This document shows, piece after piece, positions 17,397 to 25,523 of a stretch of DNA of 64,000 nucleotides. A model generated the notes under the pieces. The model worked only from the letters and a program-made list of their open reading frames with translations, was not told the DNA's origin and did no database searches. This stretch comes from Pseudomonadota bacterium. GTDB lineage: Bacteria > Pseudomonadota > Gammaproteobacteria > Burkholderiales > Burkholderiaceae_C. The position numbers were made by a program, and so were the translations under genes. Where the stretch lies: positions 44,098 through 108,097 of the forward strand of contig JAFEDY010000037.1 of assembly GCA_018241405.1 (NCBI GenBank), given 5' to 3'. Every line of letters starts with the position of its first letter. Position 1 is the first letter of the stretch.

Positions 17397-18602
17397 ATGA
17401 AACTCCTAGACGCCATCACCCAAGCGGCCCCCGCCATCGCCACCGTGCGCCGCGACATCCATGCCCACCCCGAGCTGTGCTTCAAGGAGGAACGCACGGC
17501 TGACGTGATCGCCGCCAAGCTCACCGAATGGGGCATCCCCATTCACCGCGGTATGGGCACGACGGGCGTGGTGGGCATAGTGCACGGCCGCGACGGCGGT
17601 GCCTGTGGGCGCGCCGTGGGCCTGCGCGCCGACATCGACGCACTGCCCATGCAGGAGTTCAACACCTTTGCCCATGCCAGCACGCATGCGGGCAAGATGC
17701 ACGCCTGCGGCCACGACGGCCACACGGCCATGCTGCTGGCGGCGGCGCATTACTTTGCCGGGCATCGCGACTTCGACGGCACGGTGTACCTGATCTTCCA
17801 GCCCGCCGAGGAGGGCGGCGGCGGCGCGCGCGAGATGATCAAGGACGGCCTGTTCGAGCGCTTCCCCATGCAGGCCGTGTTCGGCATGCACAACTGGCCC
17901 GGCATGGCCGCGGGCTGCTTTGCCGTGAGCCCGGGGCCGGTGATGGCCTCGTCCAACGAGTTCAAGATCACCATCCACGGCAAGGGCAGCCATGGCGCCA
18001 TGCCGCACCTGGGCATCGACCCCGTGCCCGTGGCCTGCCAGATGGTGCAGGCCTTCCAGACCATCATCAGCCGCAACAAGAAGCCGATCGAGGCCGGCGT
18101 GATCTCGGTGACCATGATCCAGGCCGGCGAGGCCACCAACGTGGTGCCCGACTTCTGCGTGCTGCAGGGCACGGTGCGCACCTTCTCCGTCGATCTGCTG
18201 GACATGATCGAGCGGCGCATGCGCCAGGTGGCCGAGCACACCTGCGCGGCCTTCGAGGCGCGCTGCGAATTCGAGTTCGTGCGCAACTACCCGCCCACGA
18301 TCAACTCCGAGGCCGAGGCCGAGTTTGCGCGCCGGGTCATGGTCGGCATCGTGGGCGAGCAGAATGTGCTGGCGCAGGAGCCCACGGGCGGCGCCGAGGA
18401 TTTCTCCTTCATGCTGCAGGCCAGGCCGGGTGCCTATGTGTTCATCGCCAACGGCGACGGCGACCACCGCGACATGGGCCATGGCGCCGGCCCCTGCACG
18501 CTGCACAACCCGAGCTACGACTTCAACGACGAGCTCATCCCGCTGGGCGGCACCTACTGGGTGGAGCTGGCGCGCCAGTGGTTGGCCGCACCTACGGCGT
18601 AA
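17397..18602 (+). CDS. M20-family amidohydrolase (hippurate hydrolase/aminoacylase-like)
   Basis: Predicted metal-dependent N-acyl amino acid hydrolase of 401 residues. It shows the M20D pattern: RRDIHAHPELCFKEERT near residue 16, HACGHDGHTAMLL near 101, QPAEEGGGGAREMI near 133, GMHNWPG, and the dimerisation domain GKGSHGAMPH. Substrate may be hippurate, an N-acetyl amino acid or an indole conjugate. The ATG at 17397 is chosen because homology begins at MKLLDAI. It is divergent from the oxidoreductase gene, with 148 bases between them. ACBP follows 58 bases later with its own ribosome binding site. Confidence 0.92.
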   Translation: MKLLDAITQAAPAIATVRRDIHAHPELCFKEERTADVIAAKLTEWGIPIHRGMGTTGVVGIVHGRDGGACGRAVGLRADIDALPMQEFNTFAHASTHAGKMHACGHDGHTAMLLAAAHYFAGHRDFDGTVYLIFQPAEEGGGGAREMIKDGLFERFPMQAVFGMHNWPGMAAGCFAVSPGPVMASSNEFKITIHGKGSHGAMPHLGIDPVPVACQMVQAFQTIISRNKKPIEAGVISVTMIQAGEATNVVPDFCVLQGTVRTFSVDLLDMIERRMRQVAEHTCAAFEARCEFEFVRNYPPTINSEAEAEFARRVMVGIVGEQNVLAQEPTGGAEDFSFMLQARPGAYVFIANGDGDHRDMGHGAGPCTLHNPSYDFNDELIPLGGTYWVELARQWLAAPTA

Positions 18603-18660
18603 ATAAAAGCACGATCGTTCGCGTTTTGACTACACTGTGGGTTTTTATCAGGAGACTCGC

Positions 18661-18918
18661 ATGTCCGACCTCAACGCCGCGTTCGAAGCCGCCGTCGCCC
18701 ATTCCAAGCTGCTGACCGAGCGCCCGGACAACCCGACGCTGCTGAAGATCTACGCGCTGTACAAGCAGGCCACCGAGGGCGACAACGCCGAGAAGAAGCC
18801 CAGCTTCTCCGACATCGTGGGACGCGCCAAATGGGACGCCTGGGAAAAGCTCAAGGGCACGGGCGGCGACGCGGCCAGGCAGCAGTACATTGATCTGATC
18901 GAATCCCTGCGTGCTTGA
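18661..18918 (+). CDS. Acyl-CoA-binding protein
   Basis: An 85-residue four-helix protein that binds medium- and long-chain acyl-CoA esters in the cytoplasm. The diagnostic segments are PTLLKIYALYKQATEGDN and AKWDAWEKLKGT. The ribosome binding site CAGGAG precedes the ATG, and TACACT at 18630-18635 could be a -10 box. Bacterial ACBPs are scattered in distribution but common in Comamonadaceae. The intergenic region downstream carries a GC-rich repeat. Confidence 0.95.
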   Translation: MSDLNAAFEAAVAHSKLLTERPDNPTLLKIYALYKQATEGDNAEKKPSFSDIVGRAKWDAWEKLKGTGGDAARQQYIDLIESLRA

Positions 18919-18928
18919 ATTCGAACAC

Positions 18929-19050
18929 CCCCCTGAGGCGCTTCGCGCCTTCCCCCCGCTCTCGCTGCGCTGCGCTACGCGGGCAGGGGGACGCCGCCAG
19001 CGCGGCGGGACGGCCCTTGCGCGGCGGCGGCCCTGGCCTTGGTTGCGCCA
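18929..19050. repeat. GC-rich intergenic repeat, type B
   Basis: The gap between ACBP and the aminopeptidase is filled by strongly structured GC-rich sequence. It opens with AGGCGC-TTC-GCGCCT at 18936-18950, followed by a C-run, and continues through further GC-rich inverted segments. The hairpin-plus-C-run layout matches the copy inside the carbonic anhydrase gene. I recognise this as a style of repeat common between genes in Comamonadaceae; a genome-wide count is needed to prove it. Confidence 0.6.
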
Positions 19051-19084
19051 GTTTCATAGGGCGTGAGTAACGCATACCGCTGAA

Positions 19085-20224
19085 TCAATCGCCGCCGGCC
19101 GGCGGCGCCAGCGCCTTGAGCGCCTCCTGGCGCTCGGCCTGCGGCAGCCGGGCCAGCGCCCGCACGGCTGCATGAAAGCGCGGCCAGTCGCGGCCCTCGC
19201 GCTCAAACAGCGCCATGAAGGCCGGCACCAGGTCGTCATAGGCGCCCTGGGCCGCAAAGCTGGCGTTGTTCGCCTCGCGCACCCAGTGGTCCAGGGCCGC
19301 GAGCTGCGTGGGCGCCATTCTCTCGGCCAGCCAGCGCGTGCGCAGCGCGGCATAGTCTGAGTGAAACTGTCGCATTGCTTCTGTTTTCATAGCTGTCAGC
19401 GCTTGGTAGCCGGTCGTTCCGCCCGTATCTGATGCATAAATTTCGGCCAGGCGCGCGCGCGTGGCACCGGTCAGGGCGCGAAACTGAGAACGGCGCTGCT
19501 CACTGGCGGCGTATTGGGCACGCACCGCGGGCGTGGAATGCACCTCTAGCCAGCGCTGCACGCCCAGGCGTTCCACGGCGGTGGCATAGGACTCGTTGAA
19601 CGCCGTATCGCCCTCGGCATAGACCTGCTGGTGCGCCAGCTCATGGAACAAGAGGCGCACAAAGTCGCCTTCGGGCCAGGTGATGAAGGTGGACAGCAGC
19701 GGGTCGCCGCCCAGCCAGTTGGAATAGCCCAGCGTGGAGTAGGCGGGCACGCCGTACACATTGACCTCCAGGCCCGTGGCCGCCAGCTTCTCCCCTTCGG
19801 CGCGGGCGTCGGCCTCCCGAAAATAGCCGCGGTAGCCTATGCAGCCGGTGATGGGAAAGCACCAGCGGTAGAGCTGCAGCGAATAGGGCCCGGCCGCCAC
19901 CACGTTCCACACGGCGGCGCTGCGATCCAGGCGCGCAAAGCGCCGGTAGCTGGCGTTGTCGGGCAGCCCCAGGTCGGTCACGGCGAAGGCGCGCGCCTTC
20001 CGCGCCAGTTCCAACCGTGCACGCAGCGGCGCCGGGGTGTCAGGGTTGTCAATCCATTCCTGCACCGGGCGCGCCGCCTGCAGCAACGCCAGATGCCCGC
20101 GCAGCGACTGCCAGTAGTAGCCCAGCTGGCCGCCCGGCTGCGCGCAGCCGGCGAGCAGCAGGGCGCTGGCCAGCAGCAGGGATCGGAGCAGGGGCGCGGT
20201 GGCGGTCATGGTGGGCGGCAGCAT
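19085..20224 (-). CDS. Predicted lipoprotein aminopeptidase (zinc, HExxH)
   Basis: A 379-residue protein with an N-terminal lipobox (LLLAGC, Cys27), so probably a lipoprotein. The zinc motif HELAHQ is followed by the glutamate-bearing NESYATA, matching the predicted aminopeptidase family of proteobacteria (Pfam Aminopep). Substrate unknown. The ATG at 20224 is chosen for the upstream GAAGGC; an ATG at 20209 is also possible. The coding sequence carries a copy of the type A palindromic repeat at 19376-19412, which reads as QALTAMKTEAM in the protein. The 3-methyladenine glycosylase gene is divergent, 29 bases away. Confidence 0.85.
   Translation of the reverse strand: MLPPTMTATAPLLRSLLLASALLLAGCAQPGGQLGYYWQSLRGHLALLQAARPVQEWIDNPDTPAPLRARLELARKARAFAVTDLGLPDNASYRRFARLDRSAAVWNVVAAGPYSLQLYRWCFPITGCIGYRGYFREADARAEGEKLAATGLEVNVYGVPAYSTLGYSNWLGGDPLLSTFITWPEGDFVRLLFHELAHQQVYAEGDTAFNESYATAVERLGVQRWLEVHSTPAVRAQYAASEQRRSQFRALTGATRARLAEIYASDTGGTTGYQALTAMKTEAMRQFHSDYAALRTRWLAERMAPTQLAALDHWVREANNASFAAQGAYDDLVPAFMALFEREGRDWPRFHAAVRALARLPQAERQEALKALAPPAGGD
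19376..19412. repeat. Type A repeat inside the aminopeptidase gene
   Basis: CATAGCTGTCAGCGCTTGG at 19388-19406 matches the half-palindrome seen in the intergenic type A copies (AGCT..CAGCGCTTG). It is in frame and adds AT-rich codons to an otherwise GC-rich gene. Only one arm is well preserved. Confidence 0.6.
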
Positions 20225-20241
20225 AACAAGCGCGTTGCCTT

Positions 20242-20247
20242 CACAAT
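20242..20247 (+). promoter_or_regulatory. -10-like hexamer, leaderless spacing, before tag
   Basis: CACAAT is followed by exactly six bases and then the ATG of the glycosylase gene. With a standard -10 position the transcript would begin at the A of the ATG. No Shine-Dalgarno sequence or good -35 box is visible. Confidence 0.5.
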
Positions 20248-20253
20248 GCCGCC

Positions 20254-20910
20254 ATGTCTGACGCCAGCAATACTCCCGACAGTAGCGGCCTGTTCACGGA
20301 CGAAGACGGCCATGCGCGCTGCTTCTGGTGCCGCGCCTCGCCGCTGTACCGCCACTACCACGACCATGAATGGGGCTTCCCCGTGGTCGATGAGCGCCGG
20401 CTGTTCGAGAAGCTGTGCCTGGAGGGCTTCCAGGCGGGCCTGTCGTGGATCACCATCCTGAACAAGCGCGAGGCCTTCCGCGCCGCCATGGCGAACTTCG
20501 AGGCCGAGGAACTGGCGCGCTTTGGCCCGGCCGATGTCGAGCGCCTGCTGGGCAATGCGGCCATCGTGCGCCACCGCGGCAAGATTGCGTCTGCCATCCA
20601 CAACGCGCGGCGCGTGCTGGAGCTGCGCGAAGAATTCGGCTCGCTGGCCGCCTATGTCTGGCGCTACGCGCCGCAGGCGGCACAGCAGCGGCCCGCGCGC
20701 ATGACGGTGACTGTCGTGCGCGCGCTCACCACCTCTCATGCTGCGACGGCGCTGTCCAAGGACCTGAAGAAACGCGGTTTCAGCTTTGTTGGCCCCACGA
20801 CCATGTATGCCTTCATGCAGGCCATGGGCCTGGTCAACGACCATATCGAGGGCTGCGGCGCGCGTGCAGCGGCCGAGGCGGCGCGCGCCGCCTTCGTGCC
20901 GCCGCAATGA
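20254..20910 (+). CDS. tag: DNA-3-methyladenine glycosylase I
   Basis: Base-excision repair enzyme that removes 3-methyladenine from DNA. The 218-residue product has the full family pattern: CFWCRASPLYRHYHDHEWG near residue 23, FEKLCLEGFQAGLSWITIL near 51, and the C-terminal GFSFVGPTTMYAFMQA with a closing HIEGC. The cysteine/histidine zinc site is intact. The start has no ribosome binding site, and a -10-like CACAAT lies six bases upstream, suggesting a leaderless message. Its 3' end abuts a terminator belonging to the opposite strand. Confidence 0.96.
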   Translation: MSDASNTPDSSGLFTDEDGHARCFWCRASPLYRHYHDHEWGFPVVDERRLFEKLCLEGFQAGLSWITILNKREAFRAAMANFEAEELARFGPADVERLLGNAAIVRHRGKIASAIHNARRVLELREEFGSLAAYVWRYAPQAAQQRPARMTVTVVRALTTSHAATALSKDLKKRGFSFVGPTTMYAFMQAMGLVNDHIEGCGARAAAEAARAAFVPPQ

Positions 20911-20935
20911 AAAACAGCCCTCCGAGGAGGGCTGT
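20910..20935 (-). terminator. Intrinsic terminator of the 53-residue basic protein gene
   Basis: ACAGCCCTCC at 20914-20923 pairs perfectly with GGAGGGCTGT at 20926-20935. Read on the minus strand, the hairpin is followed by TTTTTC, a proper U-tract; on the plus strand no T-run follows. It therefore serves the minus-strand gene ending at 20964. Confidence 0.8.
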
Positions 20936-20963
20936 ACGGTCGCGCGCAGGCAGTGATGCAGGA

Positions 20964-21125
20964 TCAGCCGTGGCGCTTGCCCGTGTTCTTCTTGCTGCGC
21001 GTGTGCGAGCCACGCTCCAGGCTCACGCGCTGGCCGCGGCCGTGCGTGGCCACGGGCATGCCGGGCATGGGGGTGGGGCGGGGGCTGCGCTTGCGATCTG
21101 CTTCGGTGACGATTTTGTTGCCCAT
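20964..21125 (-). CDS. Small basic protein of unknown function (53 residues)
   Basis: The product begins MGNKIVTEADRKRSPRPTPM and ends RSKKNTGKRHG; it is very rich in Arg, Lys, Gly and Pro with no hydrophobic core, so it is probably disordered and may bind nucleic acid. Evidence that it is a real gene: a good ribosome binding site (GCAGGAG) six bases before the ATG, an intrinsic terminator 28 bases past the stop, and isolation from other frames. I recall similar short proteins in Comamonadaceae but know no function. Confidence 0.72.
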   Translation of the reverse strand: MGNKIVTEADRKRSPRPTPMPGMPVATHGRGQRVSLERGSHTRSKKNTGKRHG

Positions 21126-21296
21126 GGTGGCTCCTGCAAAAAGTGGACGATGAAAACCCGCTATTAGGCCATAGACGCGAAGCCCTTGGGTGCGCCTTGT
21201 CAGCCAAGGCCCCACCCGGCCGTCGGTCAGATGCCATTGACGGCGGCACTCCGGGCCTACAAGAATCGCGTTTTCGCAAAGCAAGGAGGGCACGAC

Positions 21297-22613
21297 ATGA
21301 GGCATCTGCTCGAATCCCTTGAGACCAGCCTTGCCCAGTCGCCGGTGCGCATCGCCGTGGAGCTGCCAGGTGGCATGCGCCTGGGCAATTCCAAGGCCGA
21401 CCTGCGCCTGCGTTTTCACGACCGCATGGCCCTTGTGGCCCTGGCCATGGGCGAGATCGGCAACGTGGGCGCGGCCATCGTCGAGGGGCGCGTGGAGCTG
21501 GAGGGCAGCATGCGCCAGCTCATGGCAGCGGCGGCGGCGATGCTGCGCTTTGACCCGGCGCGCGACGAGCAGGTGAAGTGGTGGCGGCGCGTGCTGCTGC
21601 GCGCGCGCTCGCGGGCGCAGCACACCCGCGCCCAGGACGCGCAGCATATCGAGTACCACTACGACCTGTCCGACGCGTTCTACGCGCTATGGCTGGACCC
21701 GCGGCGCGTCTATTCCTGCGCCTATTTCCGCCAGAGCGGCATGAGCCTGGCGCAGGCGCAGGAGGCCAAGCTCGACCATATTTGCAAGAAGCTCCTGCTG
21801 CGCCCGGGCGAGCGCTTTCTGGACATCGGCGCGGGCTGGGGCGGCCTGCTGCTGTGGGCCGCCGAGCACTACGGCGTGGACGCCACCGGCATCACCCTGT
21901 CGCACCACCAGCATGTCTATGTGCAGCGGCTCATCGAGGAGCGCGGACTGCAGGGCCGTGTGCGCATGCAGCTGCTCGACTACCGCGCGCTGCAGGTGAG
22001 TGAGCCCTTCGACAAGATCGCCTCGGTCGGCATGTTCGAGCATGTGGGCCACGCGCAGATGGGCCATTACTTCGCCACCGTGCACCGCCTGCTGCGCCCC
22101 GGCGGCCTGCTGATGAACCATGGCATCACGGCCGGCGGGCTGGACAATACGGGAGGCCTGGGCGCTGGCATGGGCGACTTCATTGAGCGCTACATCTTCC
22201 CCGGCGGCGAACTCATGCATGTCAGCCGGGCGCTGCAGGAAATGGCGCGCTCGGGCCTGGAAATGGTGGACACGGAAAACCTGCGCCCGCACTACGCGCG
22301 CACGCTATGGGCCTGGTCCGACGCGCTGGAGGCCAGGCTCGACGAGGCGCGGCGCATCCTGATGGGGCAGCAAGCGGCGGACCAGGGCGAAAAGGCGCTG
22401 CGCGCCTACCGCCTGTACCTGGCGGGCTGTGCGCTGGCGTTCGAGCATGGCTGGATTGCGCTGCACCAGATGCTGGCCGCGCGCCCCTCGGGCGACGTTG
22501 CGGGCGGAGCGCTCAGGGGCGCGCAATCCGACTATCCTTTCAACCGCACCTATATGTACGAAGACCGGTCCGCGGCGCGCACCGTGCCCGGGCTTGTTCC
22601 GTTGGACCCATAG
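21297..22613 (+). CDS. cfa: Cyclopropane-fatty-acyl-phospholipid synthase family protein
   Basis: S-adenosylmethionine-dependent methyltransferase that cyclopropanates unsaturated acyl chains of membrane phospholipids, or a close relative. The 438-residue product has the N-terminal lipid-binding domain, then HIEYHYDLSDAFYALWLDP near residue 118 and the SAM site FLDIGAGWGGLLLWAAEHYG near 178, followed by SVGMFEHVGH. The ATG at 21297 has a strong AAGGAGGG upstream; an open extension from 21186 lacks one. Some family members make other lipid modifications, so the gene name is tentative. DUF1840 follows 14 bases later. Confidence 0.87.
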   Translation: MRHLLESLETSLAQSPVRIAVELPGGMRLGNSKADLRLRFHDRMALVALAMGEIGNVGAAIVEGRVELEGSMRQLMAAAAAMLRFDPARDEQVKWWRRVLLRARSRAQHTRAQDAQHIEYHYDLSDAFYALWLDPRRVYSCAYFRQSGMSLAQAQEAKLDHICKKLLLRPGERFLDIGAGWGGLLLWAAEHYGVDATGITLSHHQHVYVQRLIEERGLQGRVRMQLLDYRALQVSEPFDKIASVGMFEHVGHAQMGHYFATVHRLLRPGGLLMNHGITAGGLDNTGGLGAGMGDFIERYIFPGGELMHVSRALQEMARSGLEMVDTENLRPHYARTLWAWSDALEARLDEARRILMGQQAADQGEKALRAYRLYLAGCALAFEHGWIALHQMLAARPSGDVAGGALRGAQSDYPFNRTYMYEDRSAARTVPGLVPLDP

Positions 22614-22627
22614 CACACCGCATCCCT

Positions 22628-22948
22628 ATGCTCTTCAAATTCAAGTCCCGCGCCACGGCCGACCTCATCATGCTCGAGCCCAATGGCCGCCAACTGCTGG
22701 AGCTCATCGGCAAGACGCCCGATCCCCATGGCATCGTGACGGCGGTGCAGATTCCGGCCGCCATTGCCGCCCTGGAGGCAGCCGTGGCCGCGGACGAGGC
22801 CCATGCCGGCGCGAGCGCCGACGAAGATGAGGGCGCCGACGACACGCAGCAGCCGCCGCGCGACAGCGTGCGCCTGCGCCAGCGCGCGACCCCGTTCATC
22901 GACATGCTGCGCCGCAGCGCCGCCGAAGACCACGACGTGATCTGGTGA
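22628..22948 (+). CDS. DUF1840 family protein
   Basis: A 106-residue cytoplasmic protein beginning MLFKFKSRATADLIMLEPNG, the characteristic N-terminus of DUF1840, widespread in beta- and gammaproteobacteria with no known function. The middle (about 60-80) is an acidic low-complexity linker, and the C-terminus PFIDMLRRSAAEDHDVIW matches the family end. It lies 14 bases after the cfa-type gene and may be cotranscribed. Confidence 0.88.
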   Translation: MLFKFKSRATADLIMLEPNGRQLLELIGKTPDPHGIVTAVQIPAAIAALEAAVAADEAHAGASADEDEGADDTQQPPRDSVRLRQRATPFIDMLRRSAAEDHDVIW

Positions 22949-23074
22949 ACGACGCGAGCCCAGGTGCGGTGCAGCGCCATACGGCGGTCTCAAATCCGAA
23001 GTACGACACCCCACGGCGGGTGGCTTCGGGCGTGGCTCCCCTCAGTCTCTCAGGGCTTGGACGACCCGGGGTGC

Positions 23075-23100
23075 GGCCAACAGGTCAATGGCTGCTGGCC
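23075..23100 (-). terminator. Hairpin downstream of the TctC-type gene
   Basis: GGCCAACAG pairs with CTGCTGGCC with one mismatch, 26 bases past the minus-strand stop at 23127. It lacks a T-run, so it is only a possible terminator. The rest of 22949-23126 shows no gene or clear motif. Confidence 0.35.
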
Positions 23101-23126
23101 GTCCTCAAAGGGTGGTGTGGTGAGGC

Positions 23127-24116
23127 TCAGTCCGCGTAGGTGCCTGCGGCCTTGATGACCGCACCCCATTTCGCGATCTCGGCCTGCACGAACTTCTTGT
23201 GCTCGGCCGGTTCAACGCGCTTGTCGGTGGCGATGACGGCGCCCAGGGCCTCCTCGCGCTTGATGAAGTCCGGATCCTTGAGCGCCACCTTGAGTGCATC
23301 GTTGATGCTCTTGACCACGGCCGCGGGCGTGCCCTTGGGGGCATACAGGCCGTGCCAGATGGTGACCGAGAAGTCCTTCATGCCGGCTTCCTGCAGCGTG
23401 GGCAGGTCCTTGAGCAGCGGCATGCTCAGGCGCTTGGCCGTGGTGACGGCGTAGGCCTTGACCTTCTTGGCCTCGATCTGGCCTGTGGTGTTGGTGGTCT
23501 GGTCGCACAGCAGGTCCACCTGGTTGCCCATCAGGTCGGCGATGGCGGGCGCGGCGCCCTTGTAGGGCACGGGCGTCATCTCGGTCTTGAGCGCGCTCTG
23601 GAACATCAGGCCGCACAGGTGCGAGGCAGAGCCCACACCGGCATTGGCCAGGTTGACCTTGCCCTTGTTGGCGGCGATCCAGGCCGTGAGCTCCTTGTAG
23701 TTGTTGGCCGGCAGCGCGGGCTTGCCGATCAGCGTCATGGGCACGTCGTTGATGATGCCCAGGTACTCGAAGTCGTTCTCGACGTTGAACGCCAGCTTGC
23801 GGTACAGCGTGGGAATGGTGGCCATGCCGATGTGGTTGAGCAGCAGCGTGTAGCCATCGGGTGCGGCGCGCGCGACCTTGGCCGCGCCTATGGAGCTGCC
23901 GGCGCCGGCCGTGTTGTCCACAACGATGGTGGCGCCGCCCAGAGGCTTGCGCAGAGCCTCCGCCAGGTCACGCGCCACGCGGTCGGTGGGGCCGCCCGCC
24001 GTGAAGGGCACGACGATGGTGATGGTCTTGCCGGCCGCCGGATAGGTCTGAGCCGATGCGCCGAAGGTGGCCACGACGGCGACCACGCCCAGGGCGAGCT
24101 TGAAGAGTTGGTTCAT
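23127..24116 (-). CDS. TctC/Bug-family tripartite tricarboxylate transporter binding protein
   Basis: Periplasmic solute-binding protein of 329 residues with a clear signal peptide ending ATFGASAQ. Family marks: ITIVVPFTAGGPTDRVARDLAE near residue 32, NTAGAGSSIGAAKVA near 68, and PDGYTLLLN. Betaproteobacteria encode very many Bug proteins, most without cognate TctAB permease; none is present here. It lies 72 bases downstream of the paaK-like gene on the same strand and may be the last gene of the cluster. Ligands are usually carboxylic acids; this one is unknown. Confidence 0.93.
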   Translation of the reverse strand: MNQLFKLALGVVAVVATFGASAQTYPAAGKTITIVVPFTAGGPTDRVARDLAEALRKPLGGATIVVDNTAGAGSSIGAAKVARAAPDGYTLLLNHIGMATIPTLYRKLAFNVENDFEYLGIINDVPMTLIGKPALPANNYKELTAWIAANKGKVNLANAGVGSASHLCGLMFQSALKTEMTPVPYKGAAPAIADLMGNQVDLLCDQTTNTTGQIEAKKVKAYAVTTAKRLSMPLLKDLPTLQEAGMKDFSVTIWHGLYAPKGTPAAVVKSINDALKVALKDPDFIKREEALGAVIATDKRVEPAEHKKFVQAEIAKWGAVIKAAGTYAD

Positions 24117-24188
24117 GATGCTCCTCGTCTTGTAGAAAAGGTGTGATGATAAGGACGAAGCCCCGCGCCCAGCTTGCGCGCCGTCAGT

Positions 24189-25436
24189 TCAACGGTAGCT
24201 GCGTGCGTCCTCGATCACCTTGCCGTCATTGGGCAGGCTGCCCGGCGGCAGCATCTGCACCTCGCCGCGCAGCTTGGTGACCTCGCGCAGCGTCTCGGCC
24301 AGCAGCTGTGCCAGGCCTGGGGCGGTCTCCAGGGTCTCGACCTGCAGCAGCATCTGGTCGTTGGCCATCTCGCCGCTGACCACCAGGCGCGCCTTGGTGA
24401 TCTGTGGAAAGCGCTTGACCACGGCCGCCACCTGGCCCGGGTGCACGAACATGCCGCGCACCTTGGTGGTCTGGTCGGCGCGGCCCAGCCAGCCCTTGAT
24501 GCGGGTGTTGGTGCGGCCCGTGGGGCAGGGGCCGGGCAGCACGGCCGACAGGTCGCCGGTGCCGAAGCGGATCAGCGGGTAGTCGGGGTTCAGCGTGGTC
24601 ACGACCAGCTCACCCACCTCGCCCTCGGGGACGGGGTCGCCGGTGCCGGGGCGCACGATCTCGACGATCACGCCCTCGTCCAGCACCAGACCCTCGCGTG
24701 CGGCGGTCTCGTAGGCGATCAGGCCCAGGTCGGCCGTGCCGTAGCACTGGTAGCCGGTCACGCCCTGCTGCGCCAACCAGTCGCGCAGCGAGGGCGGGAA
24801 GGCCTCGGCCGACAGCAAGGCCTTGGTCAGGCTGGGCAGCTTGACGCCCATCTCGGCGGCCTTCTCCAGGATGATCTTCAGGAAGCTGGGCGTGCCGATG
24901 TAGCCCGCGGGCCGCAGGTCGGCCATGGCCTGCACCTGCTGTTCGGTCTGGCCCGTGCCGCCCGGAAATACCGTGCAGCCCAGCGCGATGGCGCCGCATT
25001 CCATCATCGAGCCGGCGGGAACGAAGTGGTAGGAAAAGCAGTTGTGCGCCAGCTCGCCCGCGCGAAAACCCGCGGCGTACAGCGCGCGCGCCATGCGCCA
25101 GTAGTCGGGCCGGGCGCCCTCGGGCTCATAGATGGGGCCGGGGCTGGCGAACACGCGCGGCATGGCGGCGCCAAAGCCCATGCTGGCGAAGCCGCCGAAG
25201 GCATCTTGCGCGCGCCCGGCCTGCTGGCGCTCCTGCAGTTCATATTTGCGTGTCACGGGCAGCTGCGCCAGCGCCGCGCGGCTGGTGATGGTCTGGGCGT
25301 CGACGCCGGCCAGGATGCTGGCGAATGCGCCGCTGGCCTGCTGCGCATGGGCGATCTGCCGCGGCAGGGCGGCCATCAGGGCAGCTTCGCGCTCGTGCGC
25401 CGCGCGCGATTCCAGCGCGTCGTAAAACGGATTCAT
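24189..25436 (-). CDS. Phenylacetate-CoA ligase family adenylate-forming enzyme
   Basis: ATP-dependent acyl-CoA ligase of the PaaK type, about 415 residues. Visible marks are GFGAAMPRVFASPGP near residue 90, the CYGTADLGLIAYE motif near 234, LIRFGTGDLS, and the C-terminal DQTTKVRGMFVHPGQV hinge region. It would activate an aryl or alkyl carboxylate to its CoA thioester in the cytoplasm. The start at 25436 (MNPF) has AGGAG nine bases upstream; the ATG at 25442 is too close to it. It ends the run of liv-type transporter genes, so its substrate may be what the transporter imports. Confidence 0.88.
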   Translation of the reverse strand: MNPFYDALESRAAHEREAALMAALPRQIAHAQQASGAFASILAGVDAQTITSRAALAQLPVTRKYELQERQQAGRAQDAFGGFASMGFGAAMPRVFASPGPIYEPEGARPDYWRMARALYAAGFRAGELAHNCFSYHFVPAGSMMECGAIALGCTVFPGGTGQTEQQVQAMADLRPAGYIGTPSFLKIILEKAAEMGVKLPSLTKALLSAEAFPPSLRDWLAQQGVTGYQCYGTADLGLIAYETAAREGLVLDEGVIVEIVRPGTGDPVPEGEVGELVVTTLNPDYPLIRFGTGDLSAVLPGPCPTGRTNTRIKGWLGRADQTTKVRGMFVHPGQVAAVVKRFPQITKARLVVSGEMANDQMLLQVETLETAPGLAQLLAETLREVTKLRGEVQMLPPGSLPNDGKVIEDARSYR

Positions 25437-25470
25437 GGCCATGCTCTCCTACGCGTTTGGAGTATTGGTG

Positions 25471-25516
25471 AAAATGGTTGCCAGCGCTTGCCAGTCAAAC
25501 GCGAGTAGCTATGAAA
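25471..25516. repeat. Palindromic repeat, type A, copy between paaK-like gene and livF
   Basis: GTTGCCAGCGCTTG at 25477-25490 and GAGTAGCTATGAAAG at 25504-25518 form the two arms of the type A element, with the same AGCGCTT core and AGCTAT edge as the other copies. A second CCAGCGCTTG lies close by inside the end of livF (25533-25542). Confidence 0.7.
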
Positions 25517-25523
25517 GTTGCTG

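Noticed and set aside
22949..23126. Possible small gene between DUF1840 and the TctC-type gene
   Set aside because: Only short frames with no ribosome binding site or conserved composition; the stretch holds an imperfect hairpin and nothing else I can support.
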